Source: B16-G9 sp964400655
Lineage (GTDB): Bacteria > Bacteroidota > Bacteroidia > Bacteroidales > F082
Length of the DNA: 19,659 nucleotides
Assembly (NCBI GenBank): GCA_964400655.1
Contig: CAYNVN010000089.1
Span: 1-19,659, forward strand
Direction of reading: 5' to 3'
In this document: one piece after another, positions 8,201 to 15,467 of the stretch
Position numbering within the stretch: the stretch's first letter is position 1
How the letters are laid out: each line of letters opens with the position of its first letter
The notes under the pieces: generated by a model
Database searches by the model: none
The model's input: only the letters and a program-made list of their open reading frames with translations
Told to the model about the DNA's origin: nothing
Made by a program: the position numbers and the translations under genes

Positions 8201-9438
8201 AACCGTGGCAAAACATTTACAACATACCCGATGCCGAAATATGGAAACTGAGGTTAAAGGTAAAAGAGGCCATGATAAAGAAAGTAAAAGAGAAACTCAG
8301 GGCCGATCTTACTTCCAGACAGGAAAATCCCAAGCTGATTATTGAGTCGCTGGCTTCGCTGAACAAGAACACATTGATGATAGGATTTGCACGGCGGTTT
8401 GCTACCTATAAACGTGCCCATTTGTTGTTTACCAATCTGGAACGTCTGGAAAAGATCGTAAACAATAAAGAGCGGCCTGTGATATTTATTTTTGCCGGAA
8501 AAGCACATCCGGCCGATGGTGCAGGACAGGGGCTTATCAAACGGATTGTTGAAATATCAAAAATGCCGCAATTTGCCGGCAAAATAATTTTCCTTGAAGA
8601 TTATAACATGACCATCGGTAAGCTGCTAACAAGCGGAGTTGATGTTTGGCTTAATACACCTACCCGTCCTTTGGAAGCTTCGGGTACCAGCGGCGAAAAG
8701 GCCGTGATGAACGGAGTGCTTAATTTTAGCGTGCTCGACGGCTGGTGGGCCGAAGGTTATACCGAAGGTGCCGGCTGGGCCATTGCCGAAGCCAAAACCT
8801 ATCTGAACCAAAACCTTCAGGATGAACTGGATTCGGAAATTATTTACAACGATTTGGAAACGGAAATTACCGATGCCTATTATAACGTAAATAAAGAGGG
8901 TGTGCCTGAAAAATGGGTGTCGCATATTAAAAATACCATTGCTAAAATTACACCTCATTTTACCATGCAACGCATGATAAACGATTATTATGCCCGTTTT
9001 TACAACAGGCTGTCCGAAAGCGGTAAATTGTTCAGGGCTGATAACTTTAACAATGCAAAAGCACTCTCCGCATGGAAATTAAAGGTGCTGGCCGCTTGGG
9101 AAAATATCTCTGTTGAAAAGCTTGTAATCCCCGATTCGGATAAAAATCCCATTGACTTTGGGAAACACTTTGTAGCCGAGGTTGTGCTTAAAATTCCCGG
9201 TCTTGATATTGAAGATGTGGGTGTTGAGCTTATTGCCGGAAACCGTACCAACGGCGATATTGATGAGGTAAAATACCGGTTGCCGTTAATTCCCGGGGAG
9301 TTTAAAAACGGGCTTGCTGCCTACAGCATCGAGTTTCCGTTGAAACAGCCGGGTGTTTACGATTATGCTTTCCGTATCTATCCCAATCATCCGCTACTGG
9401 TACACCGCATGGATTTTCCGCTGGTCAAGTGGATATAA
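5230..9438 (+). CDS. Glycogen synthase (GT3)-alpha-glucan phosphorylase (GT35) fusion
   Basis: This 1402-residue protein joins two opposite reactions. Residues 1-530 match eukaryote-type GT3 glycogen synthase: FEVSWEICNKVGGIYTVLAS (7-26), HFHEWMTASG (155-164), FTTHATVLGR (179-188), NSGRYEFRNKG (302-312) and FPSYYEPWGYTPMES (424-438) with the Glu429/Glu437 pair. I see no cluster like the Arg-rich glucose-6-phosphate site of yeast synthase. A charged linker (about 530-562) leads to a DUF3417-like start (about 568-650) and a bacterial/archaeal-type phosphorylase: FSMEYGLHVSLKIYSGGLGI, HSNEGHSAF, FTTHTPVPAGHDTF, FARRFATYKRA, and EASGTSGEKAVMNG with the likely PLP lysine Lys1157. The last ~90 residues look like a beta-sandwich. 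The phosphorylase releases glucose-1-phosphate; the synthase probably uses UDP-glucose, as GT3 enzymes do. The frame is open throughout, so this is not a sequencing join of two ORFs as far as the sequence shows. Confidence 0.93.
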   Translation: MKTDFVFEVSWEICNKVGGIYTVLASKAGEIKQKYNDNYMLIGPDVWKETTSNPDFLEDNSLLKEWKEAALEEGLKIRTGRWNIKSKPLVVLVDFTPLFANKDEIFAKLWEDYKLDSLSGQWDYIEPAMFGYAAGQVIGSFIDFKQPDELRTVAHFHEWMTASGVLYLKKHYPGTGTAFTTHATVLGRSIAGNGLPLYENLKNYDAVQMAKRFNVVSKNSLETIAAQQADAFTTVSDITALECKQFFKKKPDEITINGFDEQFVPKNDNYIKKKKTARKKALDIATKLTGKKFDDDTFLIINSGRYEFRNKGIDLYIRSLANINRDKKVKKDIVAFIAVPAGHGEVNEVFVSGKKPDGTDKFLTHYLWDGHNDPVLNEAVRNGLTNDKDHKVTLVFLPAYLNGNDGVANLNYYDFFIGFDFSVFPSYYEPWGYTPMESIAFRIPTVTTSVAGFGDWIKNFGKVKHHSVTVIDREEGKDELAVSEITKAITNQLSLKNRAQTEKEAETIFKKLLWSKLVKHYYSAWDGAVKKASKRRVDSEESYRPKTREVEVSLQQDRPQWKKILIRPVLPDELKPLKELAYNLWWTWNSEASEMFASILPDKWEALEFNAVKLLEQLSSTDHKRLMKDEKFMKKLKSVYAAFNDYMALKEQQDKTSIAYFSMEYGLHVSLKIYSGGLGILAGDYLKQASDSNKNFVAVGLLYRYGYFKQSITYGGDQVAESVPQKFTQLPLIPVRNENGEWVTVKIALPGRNVLAKAWQVNVGRVPLYLLDTDIEENSYEDRTITHHLYGGDREHRLKQEMLLGLGGIRLLHNLNLKPDVFHSNEGHSAFIGIERIRNLMEAHKLDFETAKEVVRASTLFTTHTPVPAGHDTFEEHLIRAYLSHFSNHLNISWEKFVGLGRFNPGDNSEEFSMSVLAANLSQEVNGVSRIHGKVSRDMFRRLYPGYYSEELHIGYVTNGVHYYTWTDDLWQKTYQKAFGKEFVFDQPDDKPWQNIYNIPDAEIWKLRLKVKEAMIKKVKEKLRADLTSRQENPKLIIESLASLNKNTLMIGFARRFATYKRAHLLFTNLERLEKIVNNKERPVIFIFAGKAHPADGAGQGLIKRIVEISKMPQFAGKIIFLEDYNMTIGKLLTSGVDVWLNTPTRPLEASGTSGEKAVMNGVLNFSVLDGWWAEGYTEGAGWAIAEAKTYLNQNLQDELDSEIIYNDLETEITDAYYNVNKEGVPEKWVSHIKNTIAKITPHFTMQRMINDYYARFYNRLSESGKLFRADNFNNAKALSAWKLKVLAAWENISVEKLVIPDSDKNPIDFGKHFVAEVVLKIPGLDIEDVGVELIAGNRTNGDIDEVKYRLPLIPGEFKNGLAAYSIEFPLKQPGVYDYAFRIYPNHPLLVHRMDFPLVKWI

Positions 9439-9467
9439 ACCTTGTACAACATATGTTAAACAAAAAA

Positions 9468-9498
9468 GAGGCTGCCGGTTGGGCGGCCTCTTTTTTTT
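9468..9498 (+). terminator. Rho-independent terminator of the glycogen operon
   Basis: GAGGCTGCC (9468-9476) pairs with GGCGGCCTC (9482-9490) around the loop GGTTG, with one G-U pair, followed directly by eight Ts. It starts 30 bases after the fusion gene stop and marks the end of the glycogen operon. Confidence 0.92.
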
Positions 9499-9499
9499 G

Positions 9500-9532
9500 T
9501 TGTGGAAACATAATGGATAAAGCGTAATTTTC
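9500..9532 (+). promoter_or_regulatory. Candidate promoter of the signalling operon
   Basis: TAATTTTC (9525-9532) matches the -7 consensus TAnnTTTG except for the last base. TTG (9500-9502), right after the terminator T-run, lies 22 bases upstream as a possible -33 element. Transcription would start near 9539 with a leader of about 60 nt. A promoter is expected here because the preceding terminator is strong, but these matches are imperfect. Confidence 0.27.
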
Positions 9533-9600
9533 ATAACTTAGCCTTTTGATAATCTGTAAGAAATTTAATAACCGAAATTAACTTTTTCTTAAAGTACTAA

Positions 9601-12447
9601 ATGAGTTCGCTTTACAAAATAGTTGTTTTTTTTACAATCATTCTTTACTCAATAGCGGTGATGGCAGATGACTCCGGCGATTTAACAATTGTTATCAATC
9701 GCTCCGATAAAGCCTTTCTTGACAGCTTGTATGGCGTTGCTGAAACAACGGATGTTGATACCGTTAAGGCTTTTAATTATTTGAAAATTTCGATTGCTTT
9801 GGGGTTAGATGCCGCTAAACAATATAAAAACATATCGGGTACCGGTTTTTTTAATATGGCAACAAGTATAGCCGTTGAAAATAATAAGGTAAAAGATTTT
9901 ATCCGTGCATTGGACGACATAGGTGTTCGAAATCGCAGGAATGGAAAGTTTAAGGTTGCCTTGCGTTTTCATATGGCCGCTTTGTCGTTGCTCGACAGTG
10001 TTGATGCCCCCGGAAAGCGATCGGTGGTGCTTAATAATATTGGCGTTGTTTTCCGAAGAATTGATGATTATCAAAATGCCTTATATTATCATATGGAGGC
10101 GTTAAAAATTGCCGATTCGCTCAATGATAGTCGTACCAAAGCAATGGCTATGAACAGTGTGGGAAATGTTTATGTTGCTTTGAACAAACTTGATGATGCA
10201 CTTAGCTTTTTTAAAAAAAGCCTTTCGTTGGAGTATGACAGAAAAAACAAACTGGGTATTGCCATAAACCTTAATAATATCGGAAGCGTTTATCAGGCAA
10301 AGGGTGATTTGTCGAAAGCTTATGAGTATTATAAAATTTCACTGGATGTGAATAAAGAAATCAACTCGTTAAAAGGAATAGGAATTTGCCATGCCGATAT
10401 TGGTGATATTTATTATGAAAAAAATAAACTTAATGATGCCTTGAATCAGTATGTTCTTGCCGAAAATATTTTTAGTCGTACAAATGATAAAATGTACCTT
10501 GCAAATTCGCTTTTAAAGGCGGGAAAGGTATATATTGCTTTAAATATGTTTGACAAAGCTTTGGAAAGTTTGCAAAAGGCACTGGTTATTTCAAAAGAGA
10601 TCGGAAAAAAAGTGATTACAAAAGAAGCCGATAAATGGATTGCCGAAGCCTATAAAAAGATGGGAGATTACAAACTTGCACTCAGCTATTTTGAAGAGTC
10701 GAACCGTTTGCAGGATTCTATTAATAATATTGCCATTCAGAAAAGCATTATCCGAATGCAGATAAAATACGATTTGGAAGCAAAAGAAAACGAAATTGCT
10801 CTTTTGCAGCAAATGCAGCAAATAAATACATTGGAATTGCGTAAGCAAAAAACCGCCAACCTCTTAATGCTTGTTATAATCTTTTTTATTTTGGTGGTGA
10901 TGTTTTTTCTGTTTTACGCAATTCATACCCGCAACCGGCGAAACAAATTGCTTGAGGATAAAAACGAAGAGATTGAGCAGGCCCGGGCCGAACTTAAAAA
11001 ATATTCGGAAGACCTGCTGGCGGCCAAACATCATGCCGATAAAAGCAACAAAGCCAAATCGGTTTTTTTGGCCAATATGAGCCACGAATTCAGAACCCCG
11101 CTGAACAGTGTTATCGGCTATGCCGATTTAATGTTTAAAAACGAAACCGATCCGGCTAAGCGTGACCAGCTTGAAATTATTAAAACAAATAGTCAAAGCC
11201 TGTTGGTTTTGTTAAATGATATTCTTGACCTTTCCAAAATTGAAGCCGGTAAACTTGTTATCAATTATCAGCCTGTTAATGTTGTTAAAACCATTGATGA
11301 AGTTTATCAGCTTTTTAAACTCAATACCGATAAAAAGGGTATTAAGTTCAGCTATTCTGTTCAAAAAGGTTTCCCCGAAACGATAGTTTTTAGCGAGATA
11401 CGGCTCAGACAGATTCTTTTTAATTTAGTGGGAAACGCTGTTAAGTTTACCGATAATGGCGAGGTGATGATAGATGCTTTGTTTGAGGACAATAACGACG
11501 GTACCATAAATTTCTTTATCGAAATTAAAGATACCGGTTTGGGAATTGAAAAAAGTGATATTGATAAAATATTTAAACCATTTGTTCAATTGGGTAAAAC
11601 CGAAAGCAGCCATGGTACCGGATTAGGCCTTACCATTACCAAAAGACTGGCTGAGTCGCTTGGCGGGAAACTTTCGGTTGATAGTGAAGTGGGTAAAGGA
11701 ACCTGTTTTAGTATTAAATTTTATAAGGTTGGTAAGGAATACGAAAAAATTATTAAAGAACAGGACGAACAAAAAATAATTAATGTAAACAGAAATAGTG
11801 TTAAAACCCTGTTTCTTTGCAGCGATGCCGGGTCGTTTGTACAGGAATACGAATTGCTAAATTCATTGACGGATTCGCTGGTAAGAGTTGATAATGATTT
11901 GATGAAAGCAAAATCTGTTTTGCATGAAACCGGAATAACCGTAATTTGTAACGGTAACGCCGATTTTACCATTAATGCCCTGAAAGTGTTGAATGGTTCG
12001 GTGGATATTCGGAATCATTGGTTTGTTGTACTGTCAGGCGACGATGAACTTACGAGCGTTGACCTTCCTGAAAATACATTAATCATCGACCGGAATATTG
12101 AGAGCCTTGAGGCGGTATTTAAAAAACTTTCGTTCGATATGCTTGCTTCCAAAGAGTTTGACGATTTGTTGTCGTGTAATGATAAAATGAAGGACAACGT
12201 GGACTTTATGACGATGCTTAACGAAAAGCTTTTGCCTGCTTTTGAACTGGCTTTGGAATCAAAATTAATGAATAATATTAAAGCATTCTCTTACCTGCTG
12301 CAACAAAGCGGAGAGCAATATAAAATCAGTTCTTTTATAAAACTGGCGGATGCTCTGAACTTAAGTATTCAGCGTTTTGAAATTGTTGAAATTGAAAGAC
12401 TGCTAAACTATTTTAACGACTACTGTTTAATAAATTTGCATAAATGA
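9601..12447 (+). CDS. TPR sensor histidine kinase with degenerate receiver and HPt-like tail
   Basis: This 948-residue membrane kinase should sense a periplasmic signal and autophosphorylate. A signal sequence (1-22) precedes about seven tetratricopeptide-type repeats (about 95-370, with motifs such as LNNIGSVYQAKGDLSKAYEYY). A coiled stretch (375-417), one membrane helix (about 419-441) and a second coiled coil (447-480) follow. The HisKA domain has ANMSHEFRTPLN with His495; the ATPase domain has NLVGNAVKF (608-616), DTGLGI (644-649) and HGTGLGL (671-677). Residues 735-848 resemble a receiver that lacks its acidic pocket, phosphoacceptor Asp and conserved Lys. The last ~80 residues form a helical tail like HPt without the phospho-His. 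The stop overlaps the next start by four bases (ATGA), indicating translational coupling with the second kinase. The signal is not identifiable. Confidence 0.92.
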   Translation: MSSLYKIVVFFTIILYSIAVMADDSGDLTIVINRSDKAFLDSLYGVAETTDVDTVKAFNYLKISIALGLDAAKQYKNISGTGFFNMATSIAVENNKVKDFIRALDDIGVRNRRNGKFKVALRFHMAALSLLDSVDAPGKRSVVLNNIGVVFRRIDDYQNALYYHMEALKIADSLNDSRTKAMAMNSVGNVYVALNKLDDALSFFKKSLSLEYDRKNKLGIAINLNNIGSVYQAKGDLSKAYEYYKISLDVNKEINSLKGIGICHADIGDIYYEKNKLNDALNQYVLAENIFSRTNDKMYLANSLLKAGKVYIALNMFDKALESLQKALVISKEIGKKVITKEADKWIAEAYKKMGDYKLALSYFEESNRLQDSINNIAIQKSIIRMQIKYDLEAKENEIALLQQMQQINTLELRKQKTANLLMLVIIFFILVVMFFLFYAIHTRNRRNKLLEDKNEEIEQARAELKKYSEDLLAAKHHADKSNKAKSVFLANMSHEFRTPLNSVIGYADLMFKNETDPAKRDQLEIIKTNSQSLLVLLNDILDLSKIEAGKLVINYQPVNVVKTIDEVYQLFKLNTDKKGIKFSYSVQKGFPETIVFSEIRLRQILFNLVGNAVKFTDNGEVMIDALFEDNNDGTINFFIEIKDTGLGIEKSDIDKIFKPFVQLGKTESSHGTGLGLTITKRLAESLGGKLSVDSEVGKGTCFSIKFYKVGKEYEKIIKEQDEQKIINVNRNSVKTLFLCSDAGSFVQEYELLNSLTDSLVRVDNDLMKAKSVLHETGITVICNGNADFTINALKVLNGSVDIRNHWFVVLSGDDELTSVDLPENTLIIDRNIESLEAVFKKLSFDMLASKEFDDLLSCNDKMKDNVDFMTMLNEKLLPAFELALESKLMNNIKAFSYLLQQSGEQYKISSFIKLADALNLSIQRFEIVEIERLLNYFNDYCLINLHK

Positions 12448-15400
12448 GAAAAAAACTAAATATCGGCCTGACATTGAAGATTCTGTTTATGGTTACAGGC
12501 TTGTTTTTTTCCGTATTGCCGATTTCCGGAGGTGTGCGTTATATGAGGGATAGTACCGATAACCTTATTGATAACGATTCGTTACTTACCGATAAAGATA
12601 AAATGAGGCTTTTTTATAACCTCTCCGAAACTTTCGATAATAAGCCCCAAAAAGCAATTGTTTATGACTATCTCGGAATTAAACTTGCGCAAAAAAACGA
12701 TTGGGATACCGATTTGATAACCTCTTCCATGAATTATGCCCGGCACTCTGATAAATTGTGTAAATATGGTCAGGCCGACTCTGCTTTATCGGCCATCGAA
12801 GGGATTGCAGGACGGTTAAGTACAATAAAAAAATCGGAATATTATTACCAAAGGGCCATTATTTATTACGACTGGAGTAAATATCAGCTTGCCAAAGAGT
12901 ATTACGAAAAAGCACTAAAAGAGTTTAAAGAACGTAAAGATAAAATAGGGGTTGCCAAAACGTTAAAAGGACTGGGAGCAACGGTTGCTATTTGGTCTGA
13001 TTACGAAAGTGCCATTGGCTATTTACAGCAGGCCCGTGATATTTATAATGAGTTGGGCGATGAGGAAGGAATAAAGGGAATAAACCTGTCAATGGGGGTG
13101 GTGCTCGAACAGTGGGGGAAAATTGATGTGGCATTGAAATATTACAATAATGCCCTCAATTATTATGAAAAAACCAATAGTATTTTTAATCAGGCCAACC
13201 TGAAACTGCATATCGGCGACCTCTATCTTAAAAAAGGAAATTATTTAAAAGCACTGGATTACTATTTTGCCGCTGCACGACTGGAGCGGAAACAGCCCCA
13301 TAAAAAACTACGTTCCATAACGTTAAGCAATATTGGCGAGGCATACTATTTTATGGGGCGTTATAAAGATGCCCTCGATTATCAAAATCGGGCCTTAAAA
13401 ATAAAATACGAGGTGGGCGACAGAAAACGTATTGCTATTTCGTTAATTGATTTGGGAAAGATTAATCTGGCCCTGAAAAATTATTACGATGCCATTAATT
13501 ATGCCCGTAAAGCATATCAAATTGCACAAAACAGCGGGCTTAACGTTGAGGCCATGGAGTCGCTCCATTTATTATCGGAAGGTTTCTATAATCTGCACAA
13601 AGCCGACTCGGCATACCTCTATCTTAATAAGTACATTTTATTAAAGGATAAGATTTTTAATGAGCAAAACGCCAAAACATTAAACAACCTTGAAATTAAG
13701 TACGACACCCGTGAAAAAGAAAAAGAAAATCAGGTGCTTAAACTTAAAAATGCTCAAAATGAACTGAAGTTAAAAGAAGAACGTAGTAATAAGTATCTGG
13801 TAATCATCATCACTTTCTTTCTCTTTTTAATTGCTGTGGTGATTATTATTTTTATTAGGATAAGAGAAAAACAAAACAGGGAGAATAATTTTTTGCTTCA
13901 ATTTAAAAACAAAGAGATAACAAAACAGAAAGAAAAACTTACCGAACTAAACCGCGAACTTACCGAAAGCCGATCCAAATATATGAGTATTGTTGAAAAT
14001 GCAACAATCGGGATGTACCGTACCACAAAAGACGGCAGGGTTTTGTTTGCAAACAAAACCCTGCTTAATATGATAGGAATCACATGGGAAGATTTGCAAA
14101 AAATTGATTTAAATATAGAAAAACCCGACAGACAGAAATTGCTTGCTCTTGTTGATCAACATAAAATTGTTACCGGTAGGGAAGATACATGGTTTAAAGG
14201 TGACGGTTCCAAAATTTTTGTGAATGAAAGTATATGGATCGTTCATGATTCAAATGGTAATCCGGTTTATTACGAAGGTATTGTTGAGGATATTACCAAA
14301 CGTAAACTTGCCGAAATTGAGTTGAAAGAGAAAGAAAAGAAGTTGCGTGCCATTAACGATGAACTGATAAAAAACAATGTTAAACTGCTTAAGGCCAGAA
14401 TGGAGCTGGAAAAAGCCTACGAAACCAAGAGTGAATTTTTGGCCAATATCAGTCACGAAATACGAACCCCGTTAAATGCAATTATCGGTTTTACCGAATT
14501 GCTTTCGGGAATGGTTAAAGATAATTCGCAGATGCAGTTCGTTCAGGCAATACGCTCCAGTGGCCGGAGCCTTTTGGCTCTGATTAATGATATTCTTGAC
14601 CTGTCGAAGATACAGGCAGGGAAAATTGAATTACACTTTGAACCGGTTTCACTGAAAAATATTGTTAATGATATTAGTAAAATATTTACTTTAAGTGTTC
14701 AGGAAAAAGGACTTGACTTTGTAGTTGAAACACATCCTTCCATTTCAAAACTTATATATCTTGATGAAACACGCATCCGGCAAATTATGTTTAACCTCAT
14801 TGGAAATGCCGTAAAATTTACCGACAATGGTTTCGTTAAGTTTAAAGTGGATGTTGTATCCGAAACAAAAAATGAAATGAACCTTGCTATTACTGTTGCC
14901 GATTCGGGTGTGGGAATACCGGTTGAAAAACAGGAAGATGTTTTTGTTGCATTTGTTCGAAACGATGGGGGTAAATATCCCGGAACAGGATTGGGCCTCA
15001 GCATTACTAAAAGGCTCGTTGAAATTATGAATGGCACTATCTCGATGAAAAGCGAGCAGGGTAAAGGAACAGAGTTTGTTATTAAATTACCCGGGGTAAA
15101 AATTTTTGAGGGTAATATTAAAACTGTAAATAAAAAGAGTAAGGATGTTGATAAAAAGTTTGGCACTGGTAATAATTATGCTCTTCATCGTGCCGATATC
15201 GGAAAAACCGAAATGGCTAAAATTGTCAAATCCGATTTTAAACTGAAATTTGCCGAAAGGTGCATCGCTATGAAAGATGGCCATATCATAAAAGATATCC
15301 TGGCCTGCGCAGAGGATATTATAAATTATGCCGATAAGCATGATTTTAAAAAGTTAAAAAAACTGGGAAAAGAGCTTAAAGATGCTTCCGAAAGCTTTGA

Positions 15401-15461
15401 TGTTGAAAAAATAAAGCATCTGTTAAGTCTGTTTAAAACATTGTTTAATTCAATAAACTAA
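12444..15461 (+). CDS. TPR-PAS sensor histidine kinase
   Basis: This 1005-residue kinase is a diverged sister of the preceding one. An N-terminal hydrophobic segment (about 9-28) probably exports the sensor. TPR units run from about 130 to 400 (for example SNIGEAYYFMGRYKDALDYQ), followed by a coiled coil (413-449), one membrane helix (about 450-472) and another coiled coil. A cytoplasmic PAS domain spans about 508-620 and ends in VEDITKRKLAE. HisKA has ANISHEIRTPLNAIIG with His671; the ATPase has NLIGNAVKFTDNG (784-796), DSGVGI (820-825) and GTGLGL (847-852). After the catalytic core there is no receiver; residues 885-925 are a Lys-rich linker, and 925-1003 repeat the HPt-like helical tail seen in its neighbour, again without a histidine in the HPt site. 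The PAS domain is the main addition over the first kinase. The gene starts inside the stop of the upstream gene and ends six bases before the next start. Confidence 0.92.
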   Translation: MRKKLNIGLTLKILFMVTGLFFSVLPISGGVRYMRDSTDNLIDNDSLLTDKDKMRLFYNLSETFDNKPQKAIVYDYLGIKLAQKNDWDTDLITSSMNYARHSDKLCKYGQADSALSAIEGIAGRLSTIKKSEYYYQRAIIYYDWSKYQLAKEYYEKALKEFKERKDKIGVAKTLKGLGATVAIWSDYESAIGYLQQARDIYNELGDEEGIKGINLSMGVVLEQWGKIDVALKYYNNALNYYEKTNSIFNQANLKLHIGDLYLKKGNYLKALDYYFAAARLERKQPHKKLRSITLSNIGEAYYFMGRYKDALDYQNRALKIKYEVGDRKRIAISLIDLGKINLALKNYYDAINYARKAYQIAQNSGLNVEAMESLHLLSEGFYNLHKADSAYLYLNKYILLKDKIFNEQNAKTLNNLEIKYDTREKEKENQVLKLKNAQNELKLKEERSNKYLVIIITFFLFLIAVVIIIFIRIREKQNRENNFLLQFKNKEITKQKEKLTELNRELTESRSKYMSIVENATIGMYRTTKDGRVLFANKTLLNMIGITWEDLQKIDLNIEKPDRQKLLALVDQHKIVTGREDTWFKGDGSKIFVNESIWIVHDSNGNPVYYEGIVEDITKRKLAEIELKEKEKKLRAINDELIKNNVKLLKARMELEKAYETKSEFLANISHEIRTPLNAIIGFTELLSGMVKDNSQMQFVQAIRSSGRSLLALINDILDLSKIQAGKIELHFEPVSLKNIVNDISKIFTLSVQEKGLDFVVETHPSISKLIYLDETRIRQIMFNLIGNAVKFTDNGFVKFKVDVVSETKNEMNLAITVADSGVGIPVEKQEDVFVAFVRNDGGKYPGTGLGLSITKRLVEIMNGTISMKSEQGKGTEFVIKLPGVKIFEGNIKTVNKKSKDVDKKFGTGNNYALHRADIGKTEMAKIVKSDFKLKFAERCIAMKDGHIIKDILACAEDIINYADKHDFKKLKKLGKELKDASESFDVEKIKHLLSLFKTLFNSIN

Positions 15462-15467
15462 ATACTG

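Noticed and set aside
9579..9586. TAACTTTT as a -7 element for the first kinase gene
   Set aside because: The last base does not fit, no -33 element is correctly spaced, and the leader would be only a few bases long.
14699..15166. 155-codon minus-strand open frame inside the second kinase
   Set aside because: It is antisense to the conserved ATPase domain; the hydrophobic, Ser/Phe-rich translation is what the reverse complement of Lys/Glu-rich coding sequence gives.
9601..15461. The two kinases as a recent tandem duplication
   Set aside because: They share domain order, but their TPR, linker and tail sequences differ throughout and only one has a PAS domain; no long nucleotide repeat is visible, so any duplication is old.
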